A stretch of 64,000 nucleotides of DNA from Actinomadura sp. J1-007 (GTDB lineage: Bacteria; Actinomycetota; Actinomycetes; Streptosporangiales; Streptosporangiaceae): the NCBI RefSeq assembly GCF_009793335.1, contig NZ_WING01000003.1, positions 434,001-498,000 of the forward strand, given 5' to 3'. The translations under genes were made by a program, and so were the position numbers. The notes under the pieces are model-generated. The model ran no database searches. It was not told where the DNA came from and saw nothing but the letters and a program-made list of their open reading frames with translations. This document shows positions 61,964 to 64,000 of the stretch, piece after piece; positions within the stretch are counted from its first letter, which is position 1; the number at the start of each line of letters is the position of its first letter.

Positions 61964-63484
61964 ATGAGCGAACAGGGTGCGGCGCCACGGAATCCCTCCG
62001 CGAGCACCATCGAGAAGAACGGGGTCAACCCGGTTCCGGACGCCGAGCGCGGCGGCACGCCGCGCGGGCTGTTCGGGGTCTGGTTCTCCTGGAACGTGTC
62101 CATCATGGGCGTCGGCTACGGGATCTTCGTGTTCGGCCTCGGGCTGAGCGCGTGGCAGGCCATCGTGGCCGGGATCCTCGGCTACGTGCTGTCGTCCCTG
62201 CTGGTCGGCGTACTGGCGGTCGGCGGGCCCCGGACCGGGCTGCCGACGCTGACGCAGACGCGGTTCGCGTTCGGGCTGCACGGCAACCGCGTCCCGGCGT
62301 TCTTCGCCTACCTGTCGAACGTCGGCTGGAAGGTCACGATCATCACGCTCGCGTCCACGACGGGCGCGGCGCTGTTCGCCCGGCTGTGGCCGTCGGCGTT
62401 CGCGAAGTCCGACGGGACGGGCACCACCCCGGCGATCGTGCTGTGGTTCGTGGTGGTGCTGGCCGCGACGGTGGTCGCGGCGGTGTTCGGGCACCGGTTC
62501 ATCGTCCGGATCGAGAACTGGATCGCCTGGGTCACCGGCGCCTTCACGCTCGTGTTCATCGGGCTGATCATCCCGCACGTGCACTGGTCGCGGCTCGGCG
62601 ACACCGGAAACGGCTCGTTCTGGACGTTCGTCGGCGGCGTCATCATGGCGATGACCATGGTCGGCCTCGGGTTCCTCAACTACGGCGGCGACTTCGCCCG
62701 CTACCTGCCGCGCGGCACGCGGGCCCGCGGCGTGATCGGCTGGACGGCCGGGGGCATCACCCTGCCCGTCGCCGTGCTGCTGGTGCTCGGCGTGCTGCTC
62801 GCCGGCACCAACCCCTCGCTCGGCGCCAAGGCCGCCGACGCGCCGATCGCGGCGCTGACCGAGCTGCTGCCGCTCTGGTTCTTCATCCCGTTCTCGGTGG
62901 TCATCGTCATCTCGCTCGTCGCGGCGGCGATCACGGGCCTGTACTCCTCCGGTCTCGCGCTGCTCGCGATCGGCGTGCCGACCTCCCGCGCCGGGACGAC
63001 CGTGATCAACATGGTGCTGATCTCGGCGGGCGCGTTCTACCTGCTGTTCGTCTCGGACTCGTTCCTGGCGACGTTCCAGGCGTTCCTCGCGCTGATCGCG
63101 GTGCCGATGGGCACGATGGGCGGCATCCAGCTCCTGGACTTCGTCCGGCAGCGCCGCCTCGGCTGGGACGTCTCGATGGCCCTGCCCGCCGGGTACGGCG
63201 GCCGCTCGGGCCGCTGGACCGCGCTGGTGTCGCTGGTCGCCGCCTCGGTGGTCGGGCTCGGCCTGGTCACCTCGTCCGACCCCAACATCGGCGAGGTGGT
63301 CGGGTTCCTGCTGCCGTCCGGCGCGCAGGACGGCATCGTCGCCAAGACCAACCTCGGCGTCGTGATCGCGATGATCATCGGTGCGGCGCTCTACGCGCTG
63401 CTGACGTACGGGCTCAGGTTCCAGGTGCCGGGCGACCGGTCCAAGCCGGCCGAACCCGAGCAGCGGGAGGCGGTCGTCCGATGA
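61964..63484 (+). CDS. NCS1-family purine/cytosine permease
   Basis: A 506-residue membrane protein with about 12 helices. The soluble N-terminus (STIEKNGVNPVPDAERGGTPRGLFGVWFSWNVSIMGVGYGIFVFGLGLS) is the NCS1 signature; GLPTLTQTRFAFGLHGNRVPAFFAYLSNVGWKV and LGFLNYGGDFARYLPRG are also characteristic. It imports nucleobases or related small heterocycles by ion symport. The ATG at 61964 is chosen; a GTG at 61943 is possible. The stop overlaps the next start (ATGA at 63481), so it may import the aglycone or product of the glycosidase downstream, or be co-regulated with it. Confidence 0.9.
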   Translation: MSEQGAAPRNPSASTIEKNGVNPVPDAERGGTPRGLFGVWFSWNVSIMGVGYGIFVFGLGLSAWQAIVAGILGYVLSSLLVGVLAVGGPRTGLPTLTQTRFAFGLHGNRVPAFFAYLSNVGWKVTIITLASTTGAALFARLWPSAFAKSDGTGTTPAIVLWFVVVLAATVVAAVFGHRFIVRIENWIAWVTGAFTLVFIGLIIPHVHWSRLGDTGNGSFWTFVGGVIMAMTMVGLGFLNYGGDFARYLPRGTRARGVIGWTAGGITLPVAVLLVLGVLLAGTNPSLGAKAADAPIAALTELLPLWFFIPFSVVIVISLVAAAITGLYSSGLALLAIGVPTSRAGTTVINMVLISAGAFYLLFVSDSFLATFQAFLALIAVPMGTMGGIQLLDFVRQRRLGWDVSMALPAGYGGRSGRWTALVSLVAASVVGLGLVTSSDPNIGEVVGFLLPSGAQDGIVAKTNLGVVIAMIIGAALYALLTYGLRFQVPGDRSKPAEPEQREAVVR

Positions 63485-64000
63485 CCGCCCCGGGCCCGGC
63501 GCCGGGCGCGCCCGTCCCGCCGTCCTCGTGGGCGGAGCCGGACGAGTGGCACGCCCCCGCCACGTACTGGTTCTGGCACCGCGTCCCGACGCCGGACGAG
63601 GTCCGCGCGCAGGTCGGCCGGATCGCGGACGCCGGGTACAAGGCGTTCCAGATCCAGGCGCGTATGGCGTTCCCGCTCGCGGACTACCTGGGCCCCGCCT
63701 ACCTCGCCGCCTGCCGCCTTGCCGCCGACGAGGCGGCGCGGCGCGGGCTGACGATCGGCGTGTACGACGAGTACAACTGGCTGTCCGGGCACGCGGGCGG
63801 GCGGACGGTCGAGGGCCGCGGCGAGCTGCGCGAGCGGCACCTGTTCTGGTCGACGTCGCGCGGGCCCGAGTGCACGGTGGACGGCATCCGCCCGACCGAC
63901 GTGGAGTACCTCCTCGACCCCGGCATGAACTGGGTCTTCGAGGGCGGCGCGCCGCGCTGGGACGAGTGGGAGATCGTCGCCGCCCTCGTCCACGACGGCG
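63481..64000 (+). CDS. Glycoside hydrolase, GH106/rhamnosidase-like, 3' end outside window
   Basis: The first 173 residues are present. After a Pro/Ala-rich start comes WHAPATYWFWHRVPTPDEVRAQVGRIADAGYKAFQIQARMAFPLADYLGPAYLAACRLAADEAARRGLTIGVYDEYNWLSGHAGG. The WFWN/H...EVRxQ pattern and the YDEYNWLSGxAGG segment resemble the N-terminal barrel of GH106-type alpha-L-rhamnosidases and related enzymes. No signal peptide is visible, so it is probably cytoplasmic. It overlaps the NCS1 permease gene by four bases. The family call rests on the first part only. Confidence 0.7.
   Translation, partial: MTAPGPAPGAPVPPSSWAEPDEWHAPATYWFWHRVPTPDEVRAQVGRIADAGYKAFQIQARMAFPLADYLGPAYLAACRLAADEAARRGLTIGVYDEYNWLSGHAGGRTVEGRGELRERHLFWSTSRGPECTVDGIRPTDVEYLLDPGMNWVFEGGAPRWDEWEIVAALVHDG

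Overview
The window is 64 kb of very GC-rich DNA with dense gene packing, frequent ATGA/GTGA start-stop overlaps and many GTG starts. An Lsr2 nucleoid protein, an F420-type LLM oxidoreductase, a DUF1707-FHA protein and a chitosan-oligomer operon of the type described in Streptomyces point to a filamentous actinomycete. A Streptosporangiales/Actinomadura-like genome is my guess, not a proof. No rRNA, canonical tRNA, insertion sequence, prophage or CRISPR array is visible. The window cuts a UvrA-like gene on the left and a GH106-like gene on the right.

Layout. 1-2.3 kb: a UvrA paralogue (partial), then a small conserved actinobacterial protein (DUF7873-like) followed by two tandem RNA folds. 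In each, a T-arm, an acceptor-like stem closed by a loop, and a D-arm occur in permuted tRNA order, as in bacterial Y RNAs (YrlA). 2.3-14.4 kb: an apparent catabolic island under one IclR regulator. It holds a class III aminotransferase, split transketolase, a GSA-aminomutase-like enzyme, a dimethylformamidase-like iron hydrolase and a spermidine/putrescine-type ABC importer; related operator sequences sit before each transcription unit. 14.5-25.3 kb: secreted lipase, a DUF2252 kinase-like protein, divergent lysine 2,3-aminomutase and 3,5-diaminohexanoate dehydrogenase genes, P450, acyl-CoA dehydrogenase, DUF1707-FHA protein. 25.5-32.3 kb: a csnR-E-F-G-H-K type operon (ROK repressor, ABC importer, GH4 enzyme, BadF-type sugar kinase) behind a CsnR-box-like palindrome. 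32.4-44 kb: hemolysin III, LLM oxidoreductase, Lrp, LacI regulator divergent from an MsiK/UgpC-type ATPase, then a second four-gene sugar ABC operon and an M24 peptidase. 44-57 kb: a fused-HTH MarR/GbsR regulator divergent from an ABC-2 exporter, cold-shock-domain protein, bicovalent FAD oxidase, orphan histidine kinase, carbonic anhydrase, esterase, ROK kinase, TetR with MFS exporter, secreted protein. 57.7-64 kb: Lsr2, a CoA-transferase remnant, TetR with acyl-CoA dehydrogenase divergent from a phosphotransferase, NCS1 permease, glycoside hydrolase.

Quality note. Fourteen reading-frame breaks in thirteen otherwise normal genes all have the phase of a single missing base. Nearly all can be repaired by restoring a CCCGG/CCGGG string. 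I read these as a motif-linked sequencing artefact, and I annotate those genes across the break.
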